41,846 nucleotides of DNA from Pseudomonas ceruminis (GTDB taxonomy: Bacteria; Pseudomonadota; Gammaproteobacteria; Pseudomonadales; Pseudomonadaceae): positions 1 through 41,846 of the forward strand of contig NZ_BQHW01000037.1 in assembly GCF_021602025.1 (NCBI RefSeq). Direction: 5' to 3'. The notes beneath the pieces are model-generated. The model did no database searches. It was given only the letters and a program-made list of their open reading frames with translations, and was not told the DNA's origin. Positions 7,120 through 15,336 of the stretch are shown piece after piece. A program made the position numbers and the translations under genes. Every line of letters starts with the position of its first letter. Position 1 is the stretch's first letter.

Positions 7120-9264
7120 ATGATCAGCAACGAACTCAAAGCCACCATCCAGGGCGCCTACTCGCGTTTTCTCGAAGCCAAGAGCCTCAAACCGCGCTAT
7201 GGCCAACGCCTGATGATCGCCGAAGTGGCCAAGGTGCTCGGCGACATCGCCTGCGACGACGAAGGCCGCCGTGCCGGCGAGCCTGCCGTCGTGGCGGTGG
7301 AAGCCGGTACCGGTACCGGCAAGACGGTCGCCTATAGCCTGGCTGCGATTCCGGCTGCCAAGGCCGCCGGCAAGCGCCTGGTGATCGCCACCGCCACCGT
7401 GGCCCTGCAGGAGCAGATCGTCTTCAAAGACCTGCCTGACCTCATGCGCAACAGCGGCCTTAACTTCAGCTTCGCCCTGGCCAAGGGGCGTGGCCGCTAC
7501 CTGTGCCTGTCCAAGCTCGACATCCTGCTGCAGGAGGGCCATGCGCAGTCGGCCACCGCCCAGCTGTTCGAGGAGGAGGGCTTTCATATCGAGGTCGACG
7601 AGCGCAGCCAGAAGCTGTTCAACAGCATGATCGAGAAGCTCGCCGGCAATCGTTGGGACGGTGACCGCGATAGCTGGCCCGAGGCCCTGGAAGATCAGGA
7701 CTGGGCACGCCTTACCACCGACCATAGCCAATGCACCGGCCGTCATTGCCCGAACTTCCAGCAGTGTGTGTTCTACAAGGCCCGCGAAGGCATGGGCAAG
7801 GTCGATGTGATCGTCACCAACCACGACATGGTCCTGGCCGACCTGGCCCTGGGCGGCGGCGCGGTGCTGCCCGACCCGCGCGACACCGTGTACGTGTTCG
7901 ACGAAGGCCACCACCTCCCAGACAAGGCCATCGGCCACTTCGCCCACTATTCGCGCTTGCGCTCCACCGCCGAATGGCTGGAACAGACCGCCAAGAACCT
8001 GACCAAGCTGCTGGCCCAGCACCCCTTGCCGGGCGACCTCGGCAAACTGATCGAACAGGTGCCGGAGCTGGCGCGGGAAATTCGCACCCAGCAACAGTTC
8101 ATGTTCACCTTGTGCGAGCAGGTGGCCGATTTCCGCCCCAGCGAAGACACCGAAGGCCGCGAGCGCCCCCGCTACCGTTTCGAAGGGGGCGTGGTCCCCG
8201 AGCAGATCCGCGAAGTCGGCATCGAGTTGAAAAAGGGCTTTGCACGCCTGAACGATCTGTTCACCCGCCTGGCCGACTTGCTCAAAGAGGGCATGGACGG
8301 AGAGGTCAACATCGGTATCGCCAGCCACCAGGCCGAAGAGTGGTACCCCTTGTTCGGCAGCTTGGTAACCCGGGCACAGGGCAACTGGGAACTGTGGACG
8401 GCGTTCACCGCCGAAGACCCGCAAGACAGCCCGCCCATGGCCCGCTGGCTGACCCTGGCCGAAAGCGGTGCGCTGTTCGATATCGAGGTCAATGCCAGCC
8501 CCATCCTCGCGGCCGAGATGCTGCGTCGCAGCCTGTGGAGCGTTGCCCACGGTGCGTTGGTCACGTCGGCAACACTGACGGCGCTGGGTAAATTCGATCG
8601 GTTCCGCATGCGCTCGGGCTTGCCCCGTGATGCTATTACCTGCGTGGTGCCCAGCCCATTCGTGCACGGCGATGCTGGCCTGTTGCGCGTGCCCGATCTC
8701 AACGCCGACCCCCGCGACGCTGCGGCGCATACCGCCGCGATCATCCGCGAGCTTCCCGGCATCGTTGAGGATGCCCGTGGCGCGCTGGTGCTGTTTTCCT
8801 CGCGCAAACAGATGCAGGAGGTGTTCGACGGCCTGGACCGCGACTGGCGCAAGCTGGTATTGATCCAAGGCAACCTGTCGAAGCAGGAAACCCTCAACAA
8901 ACACAAGGCCCGGGTCGATGACGGCCAGCATAGCGTGCTGTTTGGCCTGGCCAGTTTTGCCGAGGGTGTCGACTTGCCTGGGGCCTATTGCGAGCATGTG
9001 GTCATCGCCAAGATTCCCTTCGCCGTGCCTGACGACCCGGTCGAGGCGGCGCTGGCCGAGTGGATCGAAGCCCGGGGCGGCAACCCGTTCATGGAAATTG
9101 CCGTGCCCGACGCCTCGCTGCGCCTGATTCAGGCCTGCGGTCGATTGCTGCGTACCGAGCAGGACCGCGGCGTCATCACCTTGCTCGATCGGCGCCTGGT
9201 CACCCAGCGCTACGGCAAGGCTATCCTCAATGCGCTGCCGCCGTTCCGGCGGGAGATTTCCTGA
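7120..9264 (+). CDS. dinG: ATP-dependent DNA helicase DinG (Fe-S, superfamily 2)
   Basis: A 714-residue XPD-like 5'-3' helicase that unwinds forked, D-loop and RNA:DNA structures and helps replication past transcription. Walker A is EAGTGTGKT (61-69) and the DEAH-box is DEGH (261-264). Four cysteines at 129, 205, 210 and 216 have the spacing of the 4Fe-4S cluster of E. coli DinG. Motif VI is QACGRLLR near the C-terminus. Length is close to the E. coli protein (716). In E. coli the gene is SOS-induced; I did not find a clear LexA box in the roughly 100 bases upstream. It is transcribed alone and followed by a strong hairpin. Confidence 0.95.
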   Translation: MISNELKATIQGAYSRFLEAKSLKPRYGQRLMIAEVAKVLGDIACDDEGRRAGEPAVVAVEAGTGTGKTVAYSLAAIPAAKAAGKRLVIATATVALQEQIVFKDLPDLMRNSGLNFSFALAKGRGRYLCLSKLDILLQEGHAQSATAQLFEEEGFHIEVDERSQKLFNSMIEKLAGNRWDGDRDSWPEALEDQDWARLTTDHSQCTGRHCPNFQQCVFYKAREGMGKVDVIVTNHDMVLADLALGGGAVLPDPRDTVYVFDEGHHLPDKAIGHFAHYSRLRSTAEWLEQTAKNLTKLLAQHPLPGDLGKLIEQVPELAREIRTQQQFMFTLCEQVADFRPSEDTEGRERPRYRFEGGVVPEQIREVGIELKKGFARLNDLFTRLADLLKEGMDGEVNIGIASHQAEEWYPLFGSLVTRAQGNWELWTAFTAEDPQDSPPMARWLTLAESGALFDIEVNASPILAAEMLRRSLWSVAHGALVTSATLTALGKFDRFRMRSGLPRDAITCVVPSPFVHGDAGLLRVPDLNADPRDAAAHTAAIIRELPGIVEDARGALVLFSSRKQMQEVFDGLDRDWRKLVLIQGNLSKQETLNKHKARVDDGQHSVLFGLASFAEGVDLPGAYCEHVVIAKIPFAVPDDPVEAALAEWIEARGGNPFMEIAVPDASLRLIQACGRLLRTEQDRGVITLLDRRLVTQRYGKAILNALPPFRREIS

Positions 9265-9265
9265 C

Positions 9266-9288
9266 GGCCGGCGCATGATGCGCCGGCC
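9266..9288 (+). terminator. Hairpin after dinG
   Basis: GGCCGGCGCA and TGCGCCGGCC form a perfect 10-bp stem with a 3-nt loop, directly after the dinG stop. The following T-run is weak (CGTTGT), so termination is likely but not certain. Confidence 0.5.
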
Positions 9289-9345
9289 CGTTGTCCAATA
9301 CTCGGTCAAGGGCTCACGAGGGCCCCGAAGGAGAGCCCCAGCCCT

Positions 9346-11583
9346 ATGATTCGCCGCACCTTGCCTGTGGTACTCACCCTGCTGTTCAGCACGCCGCTGC
9401 TGGCGGGGCAACAGACGCTGTTCAGCTTTGTGCGCCCGGCTTCAGTCGTCAATGTGGCGACCGAGGGCACGGGCATGCCGCAATACAATGCGGAGCAGAC
9501 CACCGAAGGTGAAGTATTGAGGCGGGTCGTATTCAACCCGGTCGAGCGTCCGACCCTGCGCCTCAGCCCGCAAACGGGTGTATGGGACTGGTCTGCCGGG
9601 CAGTTCCTCACGCTGCGCCTGCAAAGTGCCATGGACTGGGCGTTGACGGTCGATGTCACGGTATTGGGCAGCGATGGGCGCACCCTGACCAGTCGCATCG
9701 ACCTGCCCGCAGGGCCTGCCCAGACCGTCATGGTGCCGCTGAAGGCCAGTTCGCCGTTGAGCCAAGGCATGCGCGCCGGCCCACCGATGCCCTGGGTGTA
9801 TGAAGGGCAGCGCCTGCTGCTGACCAGTAGCGCCGGTGAGATCGACCTCAAGCAAGTGGTCTCGGTGAGCCTCAGCATTCCCAGCCCCAAGGTGGCGCAG
9901 AACCTGCTGATCGAAAAAGTCGCTGTCCAGGACGATGACCAGGCTTACCAGGCAGCCTACCGTGGCCTGATCGACGCCTACGGCCAGTCCACGCGGGGTC
10001 GTTGGCCGGAAAAGATCGTCAACGACGAGCAGTTCAAGGCCGCTGACACGCGCGAGCAGCAACAACTGAAGGGTTGGTTGGCCGAGCAGCAGAAGCAGCA
10101 GCTGGACACCTATGGTGGCGTACTGGCAGGCCCTGGGTTCGAGGCCAAGGGTTTTTTCCGTACAGAGAAACGTGAGGGCCGTTGGTACCTGGTAACACCA
10201 GATGGCCACGCATTCTTTTCGCTGGGCGTCAATGCCGTAGCTGCCGATGGCGGGCGTACCTATGTGGAGGGCCGCGAGGGCATGTTTGCCACCCTGCCAG
10301 GGGAAGGGGATGCACTGGCGGCTTTCTATGGCAAAGGCAATAACGACGATGGCAATGCCTCGTCGCAAGGGCGTGGTTTCAAACAGGGGCGCTGGTTCGA
10401 TTTCTATGCGGCGAATATCCAGCGCACGTACGGTAAGGCCTGCCCGGCGAGTACGCAGGAGCCGGGCGCAGCACCCTGCCCGCCACTGGCCCTGGATGCC
10501 GCCCGTTGGCAGGCGCATACGCTTGATCGTCTGCAGGCCTGGGGGTTCAATACCCTAGGCAACTGGAGCGACCCTGCGTTGGCCCAGGCCAAGCGCCTGC
10601 CCTATACACTGCCGCTGTCGATCGTTGGCGACTACGCCAGCATCAGCACCGGGATGGACTGGTGGGGGCGGATGCCCGACCCGTTCGACCCGCGCTTTGC
10701 CATGGCCACCGAGCGCGCCGTGGCTATCGCCGCTCGTGACCACCGTGATGACCCCTGGCTGATTGGTTACTTCGCCGACAATGAACTAGCGTGGGCCGCC
10801 CCAGGTAACGACCCCCGGGCACGCTATGGCCTGGCCTATGGCACCCTGCGCCTGACCACCGATGTGCCGGCCAAGCGTGCGTTTCTCAAGCAACTGCGCG
10901 ACAAGTACCGCAACCAGGAAGGCTTGTCCAAAGCCTGGGGTATCGACCTGCAGGCGTGGGAGTTGATGGAAGACCCAGGGTTCGAGGCACCGCTGCCCAG
11001 CCCGGAGCATCCCGAAATCGAGCGTGACTACCAGCATTTCCAGCAGGTGTTCGCGCAAACCTACTTCAAGACCATCTCCGATTCGCTGAAGTGGCATGCC
11101 CCCAACCACCTGCTGCTCGGCGGCCGCTATGCCGTCAGCACGCCGGAAGCGGTCAAGGCCTGCGCCGAGTTTTGCGATGTGCTGAGTTTCAATTTCTATA
11201 CCCTCAAGCCTGAGGATGGTTACGACTTCGCCCGCCTGGCCGAACTGGACAAGCCGGTGCTGGTGTCTGAGTTCCAGTTCGGGTCCCGTGACCGTGGGCC
11301 GTTCTGGCCTGGGCCGCTGGAGGTGGCGCGCGAGGAAGACCGTGGGCCTGCTTATGGCAACTTCCTCAAGGCGGCGCTAGCGCAGCCCATGATTGTTGGC
11401 GCGCACTGGTTCCAGTACCTCGATCAGCCAGCCAGCGGGCGTTTGCTCGATGGTGAAAACGGGCACCTGGGGCTGGTGGCAATCACCGATGTGCCGTATC
11501 CAGGGTTTGTCGAGGCGGTGCGCAAGAGCAACCTCGCGGCCGTTGGTCAGTTGCGAAGCGAAGTCGAGAAAAAGGCACCCTGA
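9346..11583 (+). CDS. Secreted agarase-like glycoside hydrolase (GH-A clan)
   Basis: A 745-residue exported protein with a signal peptide (about 1-20, ending LLAG) and an N-terminal beta-sandwich region to about residue 200. A TIM-barrel hydrolase domain follows, opened by RWYLVTPDGHAFFSLGVNAV. The catalytic pair fits clan GH-A: acid/base Glu480 in ADNELAW and nucleophile Glu642 in VSEFQFG. The overall pattern resembles GH50-type beta-agarases and GH42 galactosidases. The true substrate could be another galactose- or glucose-containing polysaccharide, including one the cell makes itself. GGAGAG lies upstream of the start. It is followed by a strong terminator and has no sugar-uptake neighbours. 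Confidence 0.8.
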   Translation: MIRRTLPVVLTLLFSTPLLAGQQTLFSFVRPASVVNVATEGTGMPQYNAEQTTEGEVLRRVVFNPVERPTLRLSPQTGVWDWSAGQFLTLRLQSAMDWALTVDVTVLGSDGRTLTSRIDLPAGPAQTVMVPLKASSPLSQGMRAGPPMPWVYEGQRLLLTSSAGEIDLKQVVSVSLSIPSPKVAQNLLIEKVAVQDDDQAYQAAYRGLIDAYGQSTRGRWPEKIVNDEQFKAADTREQQQLKGWLAEQQKQQLDTYGGVLAGPGFEAKGFFRTEKREGRWYLVTPDGHAFFSLGVNAVAADGGRTYVEGREGMFATLPGEGDALAAFYGKGNNDDGNASSQGRGFKQGRWFDFYAANIQRTYGKACPASTQEPGAAPCPPLALDAARWQAHTLDRLQAWGFNTLGNWSDPALAQAKRLPYTLPLSIVGDYASISTGMDWWGRMPDPFDPRFAMATERAVAIAARDHRDDPWLIGYFADNELAWAAPGNDPRARYGLAYGTLRLTTDVPAKRAFLKQLRDKYRNQEGLSKAWGIDLQAWELMEDPGFEAPLPSPEHPEIERDYQHFQQVFAQTYFKTISDSLKWHAPNHLLLGGRYAVSTPEAVKACAEFCDVLSFNFYTLKPEDGYDFARLAELDKPVLVSEFQFGSRDRGPFWPGPLEVAREEDRGPAYGNFLKAALAQPMIVGAHWFQYLDQPASGRLLDGENGHLGLVAITDVPYPGFVEAVRKSNLAAVGQLRSEVEKKAP

Positions 11584-11590
11584 ATGCCGT

Positions 11591-11612
11591 GGGGCGCTGT
11601 GCGCCCCCTTTT
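11591..11612 (+). terminator. Rho-independent terminator after the glycosidase gene
   Basis: GGGGCG and CGCCCC pair around a 5-nt loop and are followed by CTTTT. It starts 8 bases after the stop codon. Confidence 0.75.
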
Positions 11613-11728
11613 CGCGATACGGCTGGGTACTCGCAGCGGTGACCATCCAGCCCTGCCCAGTAGGCAAAAGCGCCAAGTACTGAAACAATGCACGCCTTTG
11701 TCAGCAAGGTCGTACGGAGAACAGGCGG

Positions 11729-12874
11729 GTGCAGATTCAGGGTCACTATGAGCTGAAGTTCGAAGCAGTACGTGAAGCGTTCGCGGCACTGTTCGATGAT
11801 CCCCAGGAGCGCGGTGCAGCGCTGTGCATCCAGGTCGGTGGAGAAACCGTGATTGACCTCTGGGCGGGTAGTGCCGACAAGGATGGCCAGCAGGCTTGGC
11901 ACAGCGATACCATTGCCAACCTGTTTTCCTGCACCAAGACCTTCACAGCCGTCACTGCACTGCAGCTGGTGGGCGAGGGCAAGTTGGCCCTGGATGCCCC
12001 GGTGGCGCGCTATTGGCCCGAATTTGCCCAGGCAGGCAAAGAAACCGTCACCCTGCGCCAGTTGCTCAGCCACCGCGCCGGTTTACCGGCCATCCGCGAG
12101 CTACTCCCGGCACACGCCCTGTATGACTGGCAAACCATGGTCGATGCCTTGGCCGCCGAAACCCCTTGGTGGGTGCCCGGCACCGAACACGGCTATGCCG
12201 CAATTACTTATGGCTGGCTGATTGGCGAGTTGATCCGTCGCGCAGACGGCCGTGGCCCGGGTGAGTCGATCGTCGCCCGCACTGCGCGGCCACTGGCGCT
12301 GGACTTCCATGTCGGCCTGGCGGATGACGAGTTTCATCGCGTGGCACATATCGCCCGCGGCAAAGGCAACCCCGGTGATGCTGCGGCCCAGCGCTTGCTG
12401 CAGGTGACCCTGCGTGAGCCCGAGGCGCTGACGACCCGTGCGTTCACCAATCCGCCTGCGATCCTTACCAGCACCAACAAACCTGAATGGCGGCGTATGC
12501 AACAACCGGCCGCCAACGGCCACGGCAATGCCCGCAGTCTGGCTGGGTTCTACGCCGGACTGCTGGATGGCAGCCTGCTGGAGTCCGAACTGCTCGACGA
12601 GCTGACCCGCGAACATAGCCTCGGCCAGGACCGTACTTTGTTGACCCAGACTCGATTCGGGCTGGGCTGCATGCTCGACCAACCTGATGTGGCCAACGCC
12701 ACCTTCGGCCTCGGCGCCCGCGCGTTTGGCCATCCTGGTGCGGGTGGTTCGGTCGGTTTCGCCGACCCTGAACACGATGTGGCCTTCGGTTTCGTGGTCA
12801 ATACCCTCGGCCCTTACGTGCTCATGGATCCAAGAGCCCAGCAACTGGTGCGCGTTCTTGGCACGTGCCTTTGA
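11729..12874 (+). CDS. Beta-lactamase-family serine hydrolase (EstB/class C-like esterase)
   Basis: A 381-residue protein of the beta-lactamase/transpeptidase fold (family VIII esterases). The SxxK motif is SCTK with Ser67 and Lys70. The Tyr motif is YAA at about residue 156, in place of the usual YSN/YxN. A HPGAGGS segment near the C-terminus stands in for the KTG box. There is no signal peptide, so it is probably cytoplasmic and acts on small esters rather than on cell-wall peptides. The start is GTG with GGAGA upstream. It has the same direction as the glycosidase but is separated from it by a terminator. Confidence 0.88.
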   Translation: MQIQGHYELKFEAVREAFAALFDDPQERGAALCIQVGGETVIDLWAGSADKDGQQAWHSDTIANLFSCTKTFTAVTALQLVGEGKLALDAPVARYWPEFAQAGKETVTLRQLLSHRAGLPAIRELLPAHALYDWQTMVDALAAETPWWVPGTEHGYAAITYGWLIGELIRRADGRGPGESIVARTARPLALDFHVGLADDEFHRVAHIARGKGNPGDAAAQRLLQVTLREPEALTTRAFTNPPAILTSTNKPEWRRMQQPAANGHGNARSLAGFYAGLLDGSLLESELLDELTREHSLGQDRTLLTQTRFGLGCMLDQPDVANATFGLGARAFGHPGAGGSVGFADPEHDVAFGFVVNTLGPYVLMDPRAQQLVRVLGTCL

Positions 12875-12973
12875 TCGGGTAACGCGGGTATTGCGCGCCC
12901 CCTTTGACTATCCTCAATGCCAACGCCTGAAGTGCGCGGGCAAAATTCCTTTCTATTTCATGGTGTATCGCTG

Positions 12974-13954
12974 ATGTCTTCACATAAAACCTTAGCACTC
13001 GCCCTGTGCCTGACCGCTGTTACCGGCTGCGCCAGCCACTCCCAGGACGCTTCCAAGGGCGGTAGCAGTTGGTGGCCTTTCGGTTCGGACAAGGTTGCCG
13101 AGCAGGACGTGAAGCAAGCCGTTAATGAGAACGTCGCCAAGGCTGATGCCAAGTCGGAAAGCGCCAGCCGCTGGTGGTGGCCGTTTGGTGGTGACGATAA
13201 GCAGGCCAATGTGGCGGCGGTGCCGCAGATCGACCAGAAGGCGACCCAGGCCTGGCTGGACGCATACGAGCCTAAGCTGCGTGAAGCCATCAAGGACAGC
13301 AAGCTGGAGCTGGAGCGCCGCGACAACGTGCTGGCGGTAACCATCCCGGTCGATGGCTCGTATAACCCGGACCGGCCGAACATGCTGCTGCCCCTGAGCC
13401 TTGGCCCGATCACCCGCGTGGCCAAGACCGTCGAAGGTGACGCGAAGACTGCCGTGCTGGTCCTGGGCCATGCCGACAGCAGCGGTGCTGCTGCCGCCAA
13501 CCAGAAACTCAGCCTGGAGCGCGCGGCTTCGGTGTCGGCCATCTTCCGCCTGAGTGGCCTGCAACGTGACCGCCTGACCCTCAAGGGCATGGGCTCGGTT
13601 ATGCCACGGGCCGCCAACGACAGCGCCGAAGGCCGCGCGCTGAACCGTCGCGTGGAAATGCTGTTGACCCCACAGAACACCATGGTCGCCTTGCTCGCCA
13701 AATATCAGCAGGCCACCCCGGCTCCGACGCCGGCGTCGATGGTTGCCGTTCAGGATGCAAAAGCCCCGGCCGTCAAGGCTGCCCAGAGCAAGCCCGCCGC
13801 CAAGGCAGCTGCCAAGCCTGTGGCGAAGAAGGCGGCGGCCAAACCAGCGGCCAAGACCACTGCCAAGAAAAAAGCGGCGCCGGCCAAGCCTGCAGCCAAA
13901 AAAGCTGCCACCGACAAGAACGTAGCTGCCAACACCCCTGCGAAGACCAACTGA
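12974..13954 (+). CDS. OmpA-family lipoprotein with histone-like Lys/Ala tail
   Basis: A 326-residue lipoprotein (lipobox VTGC, Cys19). Residues 30-80 contain a duplicated WWPFG motif ([10 protein letters not shown] and [11 protein letters not shown]). Residues 85-235 are an OmpA-like peptidoglycan-binding domain with GHADSSG (165-171) and NRR (224-226). Residues 262-326 are a low-complexity tail of AAK, KPAAK and PAK units like AlgP or histone H1. The start has no good ribosome binding site, but an earlier in-frame ATG at 12917 would put extra residues before the signal peptide. pdxH begins 19 bases downstream, so the two are probably co-transcribed. The basic tail could bind polyanions such as wall, LPS or nucleic acid; this is inference. 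Confidence 0.85.
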   Translation: MSSHKTLALALCLTAVTGCASHSQDASKGGSSWWPFGSDKVAEQDVKQAVNENVAKADAKSESASRWWWPFGGDDKQANVAAVPQIDQKATQAWLDAYEPKLREAIKDSKLELERRDNVLAVTIPVDGSYNPDRPNMLLPLSLGPITRVAKTVEGDAKTAVLVLGHADSSGAAAANQKLSLERAASVSAIFRLSGLQRDRLTLKGMGSVMPRAANDSAEGRALNRRVEMLLTPQNTMVALLAKYQQATPAPTPASMVAVQDAKAPAVKAAQSKPAAKAAAKPVAKKAAAKPAAKTTAKKKAAPAKPAAKKAATDKNVAANTPAKTN

Positions 13955-13973
13955 TCGTCAAGGAAACGCAGCC

Positions 13974-14621
13974 ATGACCCAATCCCTGGCCGATATGCGC
14001 CGCGACTACACCCGTGATGGCCTGGCTGAAGCCCAGGCCCCGGGTGAGCCGTTCGCCTTGTTCCACCGGTGGTTTGCCGACGCGGTAAAGACCGAGCAGC
14101 CGCCTGTTGAGGCCAACGCCATGACCATCGCCACTGTGGACGGTGAGGGCCGCCCCCATTGCCGCGTGTTGTTGCTCAAGGGCCTCGATGAACGTGGTTT
14201 CACCTTCTTCACCAACTACGAAAGTGCCAAGGGCCAGCAGCTGCAGGCCAATCCTTTCGCCGCGATGACCTTCTTCTGGCCGGCGCTGGAGCGTCAGGTG
14301 CGGATCGAGGGACGGGTAGAGAAAGTAACGGCCAAGGAATCGGACGATTACTACCAAGTGCGCCCGCTAGGGAGCCGCCTGGGGGCCTGGGCTTCGCCGC
14401 AGAGCCGGGTGATAGCCGGTCGCGAAGAACTGGAAGGTCTGGTGAAGGCTACCGAGGCGCGGTTCTCTGACGTCCAGCCGCATTGCCCTGAGCATTGGGG
14501 CGGCTATCGTCTGCTGCCAGAGCGCATCGAGTTCTGGCAGGGGCGGGCCAGCCGGTTGCATGACCGTTTGAACTACCGCCTCGTCGACGGGCAATGGCTT
14601 CGTGAGCGCTTGGCCCCGTGA
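13974..14621 (+). CDS. pdxH: Pyridoxamine/pyridoxine 5'-phosphate oxidase
   Basis: A 215-residue FMN enzyme that oxidises pyridoxamine or pyridoxine 5'-phosphate to pyridoxal 5'-phosphate, the last step of vitamin B6 synthesis and salvage. Family features include [31 protein letters not shown] in the FMN-binding half, the [18 protein letters not shown] segment, and the C-terminal [15 protein letters not shown] block. Length is normal. AGGAAA lies upstream of the ATG. It sits 19 bases after the OmpA-type gene and no gene overlaps it. It is normally a single-copy housekeeping gene. Confidence 0.96.
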   Translation: MTQSLADMRRDYTRDGLAEAQAPGEPFALFHRWFADAVKTEQPPVEANAMTIATVDGEGRPHCRVLLLKGLDERGFTFFTNYESAKGQQLQANPFAAMTFFWPALERQVRIEGRVEKVTAKESDDYYQVRPLGSRLGAWASPQSRVIAGREELEGLVKATEARFSDVQPHCPEHWGGYRLLPERIEFWQGRASRLHDRLNYRLVDGQWLRERLAP

Positions 14622-14679
14622 GCTGACGACTGCGATTAAGCAATCGGTGGCTATTCTTGGTCTGAGTTCAAGGCCCCCA

Positions 14680-14701
14680 GTACAGCCCGTGCAGGCTGTA
14701 C
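14680..14701 (+). repeat. 8-bp inverted repeat after pdxH
   Basis: GTACAGCC and GGCTGTAC pair around a 6-nt loop about 60 bases past pdxH. No T-run follows. It may be a weak terminator or an operator for the next gene. Confidence 0.35.
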
Positions 14702-14738
14702 CTGAGCTGAATGAAAATAATTTTGTTACGTCTGCGCC

Positions 14739-14767
14739 GTGACAGTCATCACCGCGCAGCGTCTAAT
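14739..14767 (+). promoter_or_regulatory. Candidate sigma-70 promoter of the SlyB-like gene
   Basis: GTGACA and TCTAAT are separated by 17 bases and end about 28 bases before the ATG. Both boxes match the consensus at most positions. No mapping data support it. Confidence 0.35.
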
Positions 14768-14795
14768 GGATACCTGACTTATGGAGATTTTACCC

Positions 14796-15260
14796 ATGCG
14801 TAAATCCGCTTTGCTGGTGGCGACATTTACCACCATGTCGCTGTTGCTGGGGGGCTGTGCCTCGAGCCTGACCGGTGACAGTTACTCCCGTGATGAGGCC
14901 CGTCGCGTGCAGACCGTACGTATGGGTACTATCGAATCCCTGCGTCCAGTCAAGATCGAAGGCACCAAAACCCCGATCGGCGGTGGTGCTGGTGCCATCG
15001 TGGGTGGTGTTGCCGGCAGCGCTGTCGGGGGCGGCCGTGGCAGCATCGTTGCCGCCGTGATCGGTGCCGTAGCCGGTGGCCTGGCGGGCTCTGCCGCCGA
15101 GGAAGGCCTGACCCGCACCCAAGGTGTGGAAATCACCGTGCGTGAAGACGATGGCAGCATGCGTGCTTATGTACAGGCTGTGCAGCAGAACGAAATCTTC
15201 CGCGTGGGTGAGCGCGTGCGCATCATGACCGTAGACGGTACCAGCCGCGTAACGCACTGA
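14796..15260 (+). CDS. SlyB/Pcp-like glycine-zipper outer-membrane lipoprotein
   Basis: A 154-residue lipoprotein (lipobox LGGC, Cys21). Residues about 63-105 are a glycine-zipper double helix (GGGAGAIVGGVAGSAVGGG...) as in the 17-kDa Rickettsia antigen and SlyB. The C-terminal part is a small beta domain with VEITVREDDGSMRAYVQ. SlyB-type proteins stabilise the outer membrane under stress, often around LPS and outer-membrane proteins. I chose the ATG at 14796, with GGAG 9 bases upstream, over the ATG at 14781 that overlaps that site. A strong bidirectional terminator follows. Confidence 0.9.
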   Translation: MRKSALLVATFTTMSLLLGGCASSLTGDSYSRDEARRVQTVRMGTIESLRPVKIEGTKTPIGGGAGAIVGGVAGSAVGGGRGSIVAAVIGAVAGGLAGSAAEEGLTRTQGVEITVREDDGSMRAYVQAVQQNEIFRVGERVRIMTVDGTSRVTH

Positions 15261-15277
15261 TCGCACTGCTCCCAGAT

Positions 15278-15312
15278 AAAACCCCGAACCGGTTGCGCCG
15301 GTTCGGGGTTTT
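15278..15312. terminator. Strong bidirectional terminator
   Basis: A 15-bp stem (AAAACCCCGAACCGG with its complement) closes a 5-nt TTGCG loop, flanked by A-rich and T-rich runs. It lies between two convergent genes and should stop both. Confidence 0.9.
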
Positions 15313-15336
15313 ATTTTGTCTGTACCTTGGCAAGCC

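Noticed and set aside
6964-9411. An 815-codon open frame antisense to dinG
   Set aside because: Same GC effect; the product shows only His/Gln/Gly-rich shadow composition and dinG is unmistakable.
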